Translations under genes and position numbers: made by a program | The notes under the pieces: model-generated | What the model saw: the letters and a program-made list of their open reading frames with translations, nothing else | The model's database searches: none | Told to the model about the DNA's origin: nothing | NCBI GenBank assembly: GCA_022759165.1 | Contig: JAEMPT010000017.1 | Coordinates: 1 to 12,784 of the forward strand | Direction of reading: 5' to 3' | Length of the DNA: 12,784 nucleotides | Origin: Thermoprotei archaeon | GTDB taxonomy: Archaea; Thermoproteota; Thermoprotei_A; Sulfolobales; Fervidicoccaceae | Shown: positions 6,287 through 12,784 of the stretch, one piece after another | Numbering within the stretch: the stretch's first letter is position 1 | Layout: each line of letters starts with the position of its first letter

Positions 6287-7510
6287 ATGATAATAGAAAC
6301 GGGAGAAACAATAAAGTATTACTGGTTAAAAGGACCTATGAGCCTAATTATTGAGAAAGGGAGCGTGGAGATAAACGGCGCTTTTTTCCAAAATGGGGAG
6401 CATATAGTAATTCATTCAAGCAGAAGCTATACCGCAAAAGTATTCCCTAGAACAAAACTTACTGCTACGTTAGGAAATGAGTCCGTCTTCACTGAAGCTA
6501 GTCCTGAAGAGGCCATAGTATATGAGGAATGGACGAAGAAAGCTGATACCTTAACAGAGAGTTGTTCAGGAAATCAATGCACTATTCTCCTGCTGGGCGA
6601 CGTCGATTCAGGAAAAACATCTTTTGCTACAATGATATCGAACATTTATGTTAGAAAAGGAAGGATCCCTTATCTTATCGATGCAGACCCTGGTCAAAAT
6701 ACTATAGGTCTACCAGGGTTTCTGTCATCTTTAAAATTCAAATTGAAATCGATTTGGCCCAAAGATGTTGGGTGGGATAAGTTATATTTTCTTGGGAAAT
6801 TATCACCCGCTGGAGTAGAAAACGAAGTAATAGCTGGTATCTTGAAGCTTGCTAAATCCGCTCAAAATTCCCCAATTGTTATTGACACGGATGGGTGGAT
6901 TTTTGGTCCAGCAGGAGAAGCTTATAAATATAAGATCGTGAACAGCCTAATGCCTGATTATACCGTGATCATCGGCTATATCGGAGAGAGGTTGAAGAAA
7001 CTAGTTGTTGGAGAGAGTGAAGTTATAAGCCTAAGGCCTCCCCCAAGGAGAGCGATGAGGAGTAGAGAGGAAAGGAGGCTTTTAAAAAGTGATAAAATGA
7101 TAAAGCTCCTTGAAAAAGGAAATGCTAGATCGTTTGGATTATGCGATACTCCGATTATCGCTGAAGGAAAAATAATAAACTACTCAATTTGCTTAGGAAA
7201 AAATGCCAAGGGAATTCAAGAGAGATCTGATGAGTTGAAGGTTTCTATCGAAGAGAGCATTTCTCCTATATCAATTAGCAAGATATGTGCCCTAATGGGA
7301 CCAGATGGTTGGGTGAAGGGGGCAGGAGTGGTAATAGGCATGAAGGGAAGCGATGAACTCCTTGTGAAGACCGATTATGGAGGAGAAGTTAAGGCGATCC
7401 AAATCGGTTATATTAGGCTAAACGACGATTTAACTTTAGTCGAAGATCGGCAAAGAGGTGAAAAGATTGGCAACAGGGCTAAGGCTGGAAGACGCTTATA
7501 TGTTGACTGA
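6287..7510 (+). CDS. clp1: Clp1/Grc3-type RNA 5'-polynucleotide kinase
   Basis: This 407-residue protein has three parts typical of the Clp1/Grc3 family. A beta-rich N-terminal domain (WLKGPMSLIIEKGSVEINGA) comes first. A P-loop kinase domain follows, with Walker A GDVDSGKTS (104-112) and the family signature LIDADPGQNTIGLPG (130-144). A C-terminal beta domain closes the protein. Archaeal members phosphorylate the 5'-OH of RNA with a nucleotide triphosphate and probably act in tRNA or rRNA processing. The only sensible start is ATG at 6287, and no Shine-Dalgarno is visible before it, so the transcript may be leaderless. The sequence just upstream is IS-derived. It heads an operon with mevalonate-pathway genes; its 3' end overlaps the next gene by 44 bases. 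Confidence 0.88.
   Translation: MIIETGETIKYYWLKGPMSLIIEKGSVEINGAFFQNGEHIVIHSSRSYTAKVFPRTKLTATLGNESVFTEASPEEAIVYEEWTKKADTLTESCSGNQCTILLLGDVDSGKTSFATMISNIYVRKGRIPYLIDADPGQNTIGLPGFLSSLKFKLKSIWPKDVGWDKLYFLGKLSPAGVENEVIAGILKLAKSAQNSPIVIDTDGWIFGPAGEAYKYKIVNSLMPDYTVIIGYIGERLKKLVVGESEVISLRPPPRRAMRSREERRLLKSDKMIKLLEKGNARSFGLCDTPIIAEGKIINYSICLGKNAKGIQERSDELKVSIEESISPISISKICALMGPDGWVKGAGVVIGMKGSDELLVKTDYGGEVKAIQIGYIRLNDDLTLVEDRQRGEKIGNRAKAGRRLYVD
7455..7461 (+). promoter_or_regulatory. Shine-Dalgarno setting the UbiD-family start
   Basis: GAGGTGA lies inside the clp1 coding region, 5 bases before a TTG at 7467-7469. It contains the alternative GTG at 7458, so the TTG is the more probable initiation codon. 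Confidence 0.6.
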
Positions 7511-8762
7511 AGAGAAGTACGAAGATTTGAGCACTCCGCGTGAGGAAGCATTCGAGATACCTCTCAAGATTAAAAAAGAACAGGGGAAGAGAGCAATTTT
7601 ATTAAAAGGGAAAAAGAGCGCTCCTCTAATAGTTTCCAATCTATTTGAAACTAGAGATAAGTTACTGAGAATCTTAGGATTAAAGAAAGTAGAAGAGCTT
7701 TATGAGTTGGTAACGAAAAGCACTATGAAAGAGGACGAGGCATTCTCATATGAGCCTCTAGAAGACCACTATAGGAGGATAGATATAGGATTAGACGCTC
7801 TTGGAGCTCTGAAGTTTTATGAGAAGGATGGTGGTTTTTACTATACTTCATCAATCATAGTGACCAAGACTCCGAGTTCTCATAATGCTAGCATTCACAG
7901 AATTATGGTAATCGATTCCAGGAGAGCTGTAGCCCGGATAGTCCCTAGGCATCTCTACAGAGTATATGAGGACAGATTAAACAAGGGAGAAAATACACCG
8001 GTAACGATACTTCTAGGGGCGCACCCCATAGTAGAGATCGCTTCATCCATATCTCCCCCTTTTGACCAGTACGAGTTCACGCTTATCCCCCATTTTATTG
8101 GAAGTAAGGTACCCGTAGTAATGAGCCCAGTGAATCAAAACCCAGTCCCATTGGGAACGTATTTTATCATTGAAGCGGAAATGACCCCAGAATTTGTTGA
8201 CGAAGGACCGTTTGTGGACATAATGGGTACTTATGATAGGGTAAGAAAACAGCCCTTGATAGTCGTGAAGGAGATTTGGGCTCTAAAATCGGAAAAGTGG
8301 ATGACCCATGCCATATTGCCCGGAGGCGGAGAGCACCAGCTCCTTATGGGAATAACGAGGGAGGCGCAGATCTGGAAAGCCGTTAGTTCGGTTGTCCCTA
8401 GAGTTCATAAGGTCAGGCTAACTCCTGCGGGAGGCGGGTGGCTCCATGCAGTGGTTTCCATTGATAAGAACCATGATGGCGATGGTAAAAACGCCATATT
8501 GGCTGCCTTTGGAGCTCACCCAAGCCTAAAGCATGTTGTGATAGTAGACCAAGATGTAGATCCAGACGACCCTTACCAGGTCGAATGGGCCATCGCTACA
8601 AGGTTTCAGGCTGAAGATGACCTAATAGTCGTCAAGCATGCAAGAGGATCAACCTTGGATCCCAGTGCTCAAGACGGATTAACCTCTAAAATGGGCATCG
8701 ATGCAACAAAGCCTATTTCTGCTTCTATAATTTTTGAAAAGGCTAAGATCCCTGGTGAGTAA
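7467..8762 (+). CDS. UbiD-family decarboxylase: trans-anhydromevalonate 5-phosphate decarboxylase
   Basis: The family uses prenylated FMN. In the archaeal mevalonate pathway this branch converts trans-anhydromevalonate 5-phosphate to isopentenyl phosphate. The protein has about 431 residues. YYTSSI and NASIHRIM lie in the middle, and the cofactor-region motif RIVPRHLYR (160-168, counted from the GTG at 7458) follows. EGPFVDIMGTYDR (249-261) supplies the conserved acidic catalytic region of UbiD enzymes. GGGEHQLLMG and the VDPDDPYQVEWA segment belong to the C-terminal part. The specific substrate is inferred from context: the next two genes encode both subunits of the enzyme that makes it. No ubiX-like gene for the cofactor is in the window. 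The TTG at 7467 is chosen on its Shine-Dalgarno. Confidence 0.9.
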   Translation: MATGLRLEDAYMLTEEKYEDLSTPREEAFEIPLKIKKEQGKRAILLKGKKSAPLIVSNLFETRDKLLRILGLKKVEELYELVTKSTMKEDEAFSYEPLEDHYRRIDIGLDALGALKFYEKDGGFYYTSSIIVTKTPSSHNASIHRIMVIDSRRAVARIVPRHLYRVYEDRLNKGENTPVTILLGAHPIVEIASSISPPFDQYEFTLIPHFIGSKVPVVMSPVNQNPVPLGTYFIIEAEMTPEFVDEGPFVDIMGTYDRVRKQPLIVVKEIWALKSEKWMTHAILPGGGEHQLLMGITREAQIWKAVSSVVPRVHKVRLTPAGGGWLHAVVSIDKNHDGDGKNAILAAFGAHPSLKHVVIVDQDVDPDDPYQVEWAIATRFQAEDDLIVVKHARGSTLDPSAQDGLTSKMGIDATKPISASIIFEKAKIPGE

Positions 8763-8764
8763 AG

Positions 8765-9967
8765 ATGTACCTAACTAGGGAGGAAGAAGCCATTTTGAAT
8801 GGAAAGCTAGGGGAGGCCACGGCTTCAGCGCTTAAGGTGATAGTAAAAGTAGGAGAAGCGTTAGGGGCTGAGAGGCTCGTTGAGATCCCGCATGCTCACG
8901 CTTCAGGACTTTCCTATATGACGATAGGAGATGCCGGTCTGACTTTCCTAAAATCCTTTCTAGAAAAAGGAGCTAAAGTAAGAACATTTTCAACTGTAAA
9001 TCCAATCGGTATGGACCTAGAGCTCTGGAAAATCTTAGGAATTTCGAAGGAGTTCGCAGAGAAGCAGAGCGAGATCGTGAATGCGATAATAGAGATGGGA
9101 TTCGAGCCCACTTTCACATGTACTCCCTACTTGATAAGGAAGCCCGCAATGGGAGAGCACTTAGCTTGGGGAGAGAGCAGCGCAGTTGCCATGGCTAATA
9201 CATACTATGGGGGTAGGACCAACAGAGAAGGAGGACCTCTGGCCTTGATGAGTGCGCTTACAGGCAGGACTTACATGGCCGGGTTGCATTTGGATGAAAA
9301 TAGGATACCCACGCACGAGATAGTTATCGATGGTAGCATAGAACTAAGCGACCCAGCATATGCAGGTGCCCTTGGATATGTAGTCGGGGAAAAGCTTAGA
9401 GGGGGGATCCCGCTCATTAGGAACGTTCGAATGGGATTTGACTCGATAAAATCATATACTGCCGCGGCTGCGGCCAGCGGTGACGTTGCCCTTACATATA
9501 TAGAGGGAGTGACACCGGATTATGAATGGGCGATCAGGCAAGCCTCTAGCATAGAAAGAGTTCATGTGGAAAAGAGGGAAGTCGCAGAGCTCGTAAAAAC
9601 AAAGCTTGATGAGGATGTAGACGCTATATTTATCGGATGCCCACATGCCGATGTAGATGAGGTTTTGAGCATTTATGCCATGCTCTCAAAGTGCAAAAAG
9701 CTGAGAATACCTGTGTGGATTTCTACCTCTAGGAATGCATATATGAAGCTAAAGGATATAGGGGTTATTGAAAAGCTTGAGGCGATCGGCGCCTTCGTGA
9801 TAAGAGACACATGCCCGGTAGTTTCACCTTTCGTCGAAGCGAGATTTAAATCCATAGCAGTGACAAGCGGAAAGGGATTCTTCTATCTCCCTAAAATGCA
9901 AAAATCGAGGACCATTATAATTCCATTCAATAGGATAGGTGAAATAGCATGCGAGAAAAAGAAATAA
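8765..9967 (+). CDS. Phosphomevalonate dehydratase large subunit (aconitase X catalytic)
   Basis: This 400-residue subunit dehydrates mevalonate 5-phosphate to trans-anhydromevalonate 5-phosphate using an iron-sulfur cluster. Candidate cluster ligands are C119 (FTCTPYL), C292 (IGCPHAD) and C350 (RDTCPVV). The block GEHLAWGESSAVAMANTYYG followed by GRTNREGGP (130-158) is the strongest family signature of aconitase X. Other aconitase X members act on hydroxyproline derivatives in bacteria, but the adjacent UbiD gene and archaeal setting favour the mevalonate role. The start ATG lies 2 bases after the preceding stop, with GGTGA 6 bases upstream. It overlaps the small-subunit gene by 19 bases, as expected for a co-translated heterodimer. 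Confidence 0.93.
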   Translation: MYLTREEEAILNGKLGEATASALKVIVKVGEALGAERLVEIPHAHASGLSYMTIGDAGLTFLKSFLEKGAKVRTFSTVNPIGMDLELWKILGISKEFAEKQSEIVNAIIEMGFEPTFTCTPYLIRKPAMGEHLAWGESSAVAMANTYYGGRTNREGGPLALMSALTGRTYMAGLHLDENRIPTHEIVIDGSIELSDPAYAGALGYVVGEKLRGGIPLIRNVRMGFDSIKSYTAAAAASGDVALTYIEGVTPDYEWAIRQASSIERVHVEKREVAELVKTKLDEDVDAIFIGCPHADVDEVLSIYAMLSKCKKLRIPVWISTSRNAYMKLKDIGVIEKLEAIGAFVIRDTCPVVSPFVEARFKSIAVTSGKGFFYLPKMQKSRTIIIPFNRIGEIACEKKK

Positions 9968-10350
9968 GAGTTAGGATAATTGTTGAGGGGAATGCGGAAG
10001 GCGAGATTTTGGTATATCCAAAACCGATCTCCTTTCTAGGGGAGGTAGACCCTAAGAAAGGCGTTTTTCTCAGCGGAGGAAAAGAGCTTAGCCTCAAGGG
10101 AAAAGTCTTCATTTTCCCTAATTTAAGGGGTAGCACTGTAGGGAGCTACGTGATATATGCTCTGAGGTACTACGGAAATGCTCCATCCGCGATAATAGTG
10201 AGCAGGGCTGACCCGATCTTAATAGCAGGTGCCGTGCTCGCCGATATACCACTCGCCGAAGGGATAAGTGAAGATGAGATTTCAGATATTGGAAAATTCA
10301 GTAAGGCGGTTCTTGAGGGAAATGCCGGGCTTCTTAAGCTTCTGCCTTAA
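9949..10350 (+). CDS. Phosphomevalonate dehydratase small subunit (aconitase X swivel)
   Basis: This 133-residue swivelling-domain subunit closes over the active site of the large subunit. Visible landmarks are LVYPKPISFLGEVDP, the conserved RGSTVGSYVIYAL (around 60-72), where the family keeps a substrate-contacting Ser, and the LADIPLAEGI end. The length is normal for an isolated small subunit. AGGTGA lies 7 bases before the ATG at 9949, within the large-subunit gene. Its TAA shares bases with the stop codon of the convergent gene at 10347. Confidence 0.92.
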   Translation: MREKEIRVRIIVEGNAEGEILVYPKPISFLGEVDPKKGVFLSGGKELSLKGKVFIFPNLRGSTVGSYVIYALRYYGNAPSAIIVSRADPILIAGAVLADIPLAEGISEDEISDIGKFSKAVLEGNAGLLKLLP

Positions 10351-10715
10351 TCCTTCTCTTTGCTTTCTTTCCTAAGAAATCTTAGCTTTTCTATTACTTC
10401 CAACCATCCCCCTATTGCCATCGAGAGCTTTACATCATCCTCATATGAAGACGTTTTACCTATATCTTCTGATAGGACATCTAGCTGCTTCAAAATCTTT
10501 TCTTCGATCCTCACGAAAAGTGGTGCGGACGATTCTTCTATAGCCTCAGATTCATTTGAAACGATAGCTACTTTTCCGTGTATAGGGCAGACGATATCAC
10601 CGCTTTTAAGCTTATACAGTGGGGAGCCGCATATAGGGCAGGATTCTTGAAGCATTGTGGCCCCTTGCCTTAATAGCTCAGCCCCCTTCTTGACAACATC
10701 ATCATCTTTGCCCAA
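10347..10715 (-). CDS. Zn-ribbon protein of the Sjogren's/scleroderma autoantigen 1 (UPF0148) family
   Basis: This 122-residue protein starts with a short helix, VVKKGAELLRQGATMLQ. The zinc-ribbon signature CPICGSPLYKLKSGDIVCPIHGK follows at about residues 26-48. The last ligand is CPIH rather than CPxC, a variation common in this family. The C-terminal half is charged and probably coiled (KILKQLDVLSEDI..., KLRFLRKESKEK). Its function in archaea is not established. The start is TTG at 10713-10715, supported by a near-perfect AGAGGTGA 6 bases upstream. It is transcribed toward the mevalonate operon, and the two stops share the four bases TTAA. Confidence 0.85.
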   Translation of the reverse strand: MGKDDDVVKKGAELLRQGATMLQESCPICGSPLYKLKSGDIVCPIHGKVAIVSNESEAIEESSAPLFVRIEEKILKQLDVLSEDIGKTSSYEDDVKLSMAIGGWLEVIEKLRFLRKESKEKD

Positions 10716-10899
10716 TTGACTTCACCTCTAGTTCAAAGGGGGTCGCTTCTGCAGATGCTCTTCATCGGATTACCTCCTATCGCCCATCGAAACTCATCCC
10801 CCTTCAAAGAAGTTCGCCAAACTCCATAATAATGTTTTTATTTTGAAATTAAGACGATCTGGAGATGAAGAGAAAATTTTTCTTATGGAGTTGATCGTT
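10716..10899. other. Upstream region of orc1/cdc6, possible origin elements
   Basis: No gene is visible in this 184-bp stretch. TTCAAAGGGGG (10732-10742) and, on the other strand, TTTGAAGGGGG (complement of 10798-10808) form an inverted pair of G-tracts about 55 bp apart. Archaeal origin recognition boxes end in a similar A-rich G-string and are commonly found beside orc1/cdc6, but the diagnostic TCCAnnGGAAAC half is not convincing here. An A/T-rich TTTTTATTTT (10835-10844) is a TATA candidate for cdc6. Confidence 0.3.
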
Positions 10900-12111
10900 T
10901 TGGACGAGAAAGATATGAAAAGCATGCTGCATGATGTTTTTTCTGAGGCGATGAAGTCCAAAATTTTCAAAGATAGAGACAAACTTACTCCTGACTATGT
11001 CCCAGAGTATCTCCCATTCAGGGAGGATCAAATCAAGAGGATCGCATCAGCTCTATCCCAGGCGTTGAGGGGTTCGAGACCAAACAATATATTCGTGTAC
11101 GGACTAACTGGGACAGGCAAAACGGCAGCGGTAAAACTTGTCATAAGAGGGTTGACTGAAAGGGCAAGTGAACTTAGAGTTCCCGTCTACACTTCATATG
11201 TAAATTGTCGACAAAGGGATACGGGGTACAGGGTTATCGCGGACATTCTTGAGTCCCTAGGAGGTAAGGTTCCTTTCACCGGATTGAGCATTGCTGAGTT
11301 ACAACGGAGGCTTTCCAAGAGGGTCGATTCACTTAGGGGTAGAGTAATTGTAGTACTTGACGAAATTGACTTCCTCATAAAAAAGCAGGGGGACGATATC
11401 TTGTACAAGCTAATTAGGATGAATGAGGAGCTTAGCGGGAGCTCGGTAAGCGTGATAGGAATAACGAACGACCTTAATTTAGTTGACATGTTAGATCCTA
11501 GAGTGAAAAGCAGCTTAGGAGAAGAAGAAATAGTCTTCCCACCTTATGATGCTGTTCAATTGCGAAGCATATTAGAAGATAGATCCAAGTTAGCATTTTA
11601 TGAGAATGCATTGGAAAGCGACGTGATCCCGCTTTGTGCAGCTCTTGCCGCAAGAGAGCATGGGGACGCTAGGAAGGCGCTTGACCTTCTTCGTATGGCT
11701 GGTGAGATGGCTGAAAGATCTGGGAAAGATAAAGTTACTAGAGAGGATGTTGAAGCGGCTAGAGGGGAACTCGAAAAAGACAAAGTATATGAAGTAGTCT
11801 CATCCCTTCCCTTGCATGCCAAGCTGATTCTAGCCTCCATTTTGAATCTCACGGAGGACAGAGAAAGCGCTACAACCGGTGAGATATTCGGCGAGTACTC
11901 TAGAAAGACAGCATCCCTCGGTCTAGAAACAGTCACGCAGCGAAGAGTAACCGATATCATTAGTGAGCTCGATATGATGGGACTAATATCAGCAAGAGTT
12001 GTAAGCAGGGGAAGATATGGGAAGACCAAGGTGGTTAAGGTCCAAGCGAGCAGGGAAAGCATAGAGGCTGCTTTAAAGGAGGACGAATTAATTGAGCACC
12101 TCCTCAAATGA
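10900..12111 (+). CDS. cdc6: Orc1/Cdc6 replication initiator
   Basis: This AAA+ protein binds origin DNA and loads the MCM helicase. IFKDRDKLTPDYVPEYLPFRE is the usual N-terminal signature. The ATPase core has Walker A GLTGTGKT, Walker B VVLDEID, sensor 1 GITND, the initiator-specific segment around DPRVKSSLGEEEIVFPPY, and the sensor 2 helix HGDARKALDLL. A C-terminal winged helix follows (RRVTDIISELDMMGLISARVVSRGR). The frame is open from a TTG at 10843 and includes an ATG at 10885. I favour the TTG at 10900 (404 residues) because GGAGTTGA (10887-10894) is 5 bases upstream and the TATA candidate at 10835 puts transcription after 10843. The 3' end overlaps the DUF99 gene by 20 bases. Confidence 0.93.
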   Translation: MDEKDMKSMLHDVFSEAMKSKIFKDRDKLTPDYVPEYLPFREDQIKRIASALSQALRGSRPNNIFVYGLTGTGKTAAVKLVIRGLTERASELRVPVYTSYVNCRQRDTGYRVIADILESLGGKVPFTGLSIAELQRRLSKRVDSLRGRVIVVLDEIDFLIKKQGDDILYKLIRMNEELSGSSVSVIGITNDLNLVDMLDPRVKSSLGEEEIVFPPYDAVQLRSILEDRSKLAFYENALESDVIPLCAALAAREHGDARKALDLLRMAGEMAERSGKDKVTREDVEAARGELEKDKVYEVVSSLPLHAKLILASILNLTEDRESATTGEIFGEYSRKTASLGLETVTQRRVTDIISELDMMGLISARVVSRGRYGKTKVVKVQASRESIEAALKEDELIEHLLK

Positions 12112-12673
12112 GTGCCATATAACGATAGGCATAGACGACGGCATGTTTTTAAAAGGAAAAAGCAAATGGACCGTCCTTGTTGGCGTTCTTTTTGTCGGGT
12201 TGAAGCTGGAGAAAATCGCTATGGAAAGAGTGGAAGTAGATGGACTGAACGGGACTTCGGTGGCATGGAAGATCCTCAATAGGCTAGAGGTCAAGCCTGG
12301 CGCCACTGTTTTCTTAGATGGAATAACATATGCTGGCTTCAATTTTATAGATCCGGTCGAACTTTCGGAGAAGAGTTTTTCTCATGTGATAGCCGTTTTC
12401 AGAAGAAGGCCGAATGAGGAAAGGATTCTGAGGGCCCTTAAACTTCACTTTCTTGATTGGGAAATTAGATGGAAGGTTATATCGAAAGTATCCACGGAAA
12501 TAAATGAAATGAACGTAAGGGGGAGAAAATTGTATTATTACTCATACCCTAACTCCTATGAGGCTAAGATGAAAATCAGGAAGATAGCCGTAACTTCAAA
12601 GATCCCAGAGCCCTTGAGGCTAGCAGATGCTTTAGCAAAAGAAGTAGGCAAGTTTCTGATAACTCATTTATGA
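12092..12673 (+). CDS. DUF99-family protein
   Basis: This 193-residue protein matches the archaeal DUF99 family across its length: GIDDGMF at the start, VEVDGLNGT, LDGITYAGFNFIDP (about 75-88), VIAVFRRRPNEERILRAL, and IPEPLRLADALAKEVG at the end. The family is related in fold to endonuclease V and the RNase H-like nucleases, but no activity is established to my knowledge. The TTG start at 12092-12094 has AAAGGAGGA 8 bases upstream, inside cdc6, so it is probably translated with the initiator. It does not encode a classical endonuclease V: I do not see that enzyme's full motif set. Confidence 0.9.
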   Translation: MSTSSNECHITIGIDDGMFLKGKSKWTVLVGVLFVGLKLEKIAMERVEVDGLNGTSVAWKILNRLEVKPGATVFLDGITYAGFNFIDPVELSEKSFSHVIAVFRRRPNEERILRALKLHFLDWEIRWKVISKVSTEINEMNVRGRKLYYYSYPNSYEAKMKIRKIAVTSKIPEPLRLADALAKEVGKFLITHL

Positions 12674-12719
12674 TATAGATTTCTATCTTATTTTATTTAA
12701 TAATAAGTTTAACATAGCT

Positions 12720-12784
12720 GGGGGTTAAGGGGGCGGAAGTCCCCCCTCCGTAAGGTGGGGGTTGGATAGCCCCCTTATAGAAAT
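12720..12784 (+). repeat. IS200/IS605-like terminal element, copy B, cut by the window end
   Basis: This 65-bp stretch starts GGGGGTTAAG and ends CCCTTATAGAAAT, both identical to copy A at 149-209. Two G5/C5 inverted repeats (12729-12733 with 12741-12745; 12757-12761 with 12770-12774) can fold as consecutive hairpins separated by TCCGTAAGGT. The clean stems suggest a younger insertion than copy A, and the rest of the element, perhaps with tnpB, may lie just beyond the window. The 46 bp before it is A/T-rich and holds nothing recognisable. Confidence 0.6.

Noticed and set aside
11598..12107. 169-residue minus-strand open frame opposite cdc6
   Set aside because: It is Ser-rich, as expected from the antisense of charged, helical coding sequence, and lies entirely inside the clear Orc1/Cdc6 gene.

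Overview
The window reads as chromosomal DNA of an archaeon, most likely a thermophilic member of the Thermoproteota (crenarchaeal side). The evidence is an Orc1/Cdc6 initiator, an archaeal-type aspartyl-tRNA synthetase, Clp1-type RNA kinase, PAC2 and DUF99 proteins, and the archaeal mevalonate enzymes phosphomevalonate dehydratase (aconitase X, two subunits) and a UbiD-family decarboxylase. TATA-like boxes and many TTG/GTG starts preceded by strong Shine-Dalgarno sequences fit this. A Sulfolobales host is unlikely, because that order uses the classical mevalonate route. I cannot name the genus.

Layout. Positions 1-530 hold an unrecognised gene tail, a 61-bp terminal-repeat-like element and the decayed 3' end of an IS200/IS605-type tnpB. 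Next is an MFS transporter (+), convergent with a two-gene minus-strand unit (PAC2 protein, then a Bud32/RIO-like kinase). A 230-bp divergent promoter region separates that unit from a plus-strand operon: AspRS, a 94-residue protein and a winged-helix protein. Positions 5835-6286 hold no intact gene. They carry a possible minus-strand gene stump and a second IS200/IS605 relic that ends about 16 bp before the next start codon. A tightly packed operon follows: clp1, anhydromevalonate phosphate decarboxylase, and the large and small phosphomevalonate dehydratase subunits. A minus-strand Zn-ribbon protein shares its stop bases with the last of these. Then come a short region that may carry replication-origin elements, orc1/cdc6, and a DUF99 gene that overlaps it. 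The window ends in a second, better preserved copy of the terminal-repeat-like element.

How the genes fit together. The central operon pairs an RNA 5'-kinase with three polypeptides that carry out two consecutive steps of isoprenoid synthesis (mevalonate 5-phosphate to trans-anhydromevalonate 5-phosphate to isopentenyl phosphate). The AspRS has His and Ser where discriminating archaeal enzymes have Trp and Lys, so it probably also charges tRNA-Asn and would need an amidotransferase encoded elsewhere. No intact transposase, CRISPR array, tRNA or rRNA gene was found. I see no clear new system. The most unusual features are the IS relic that now forms the 5' region of the mevalonate operon, the two related IS-like ends that bracket the window, and two unrecognised regulatory-looking genes behind AspRS.
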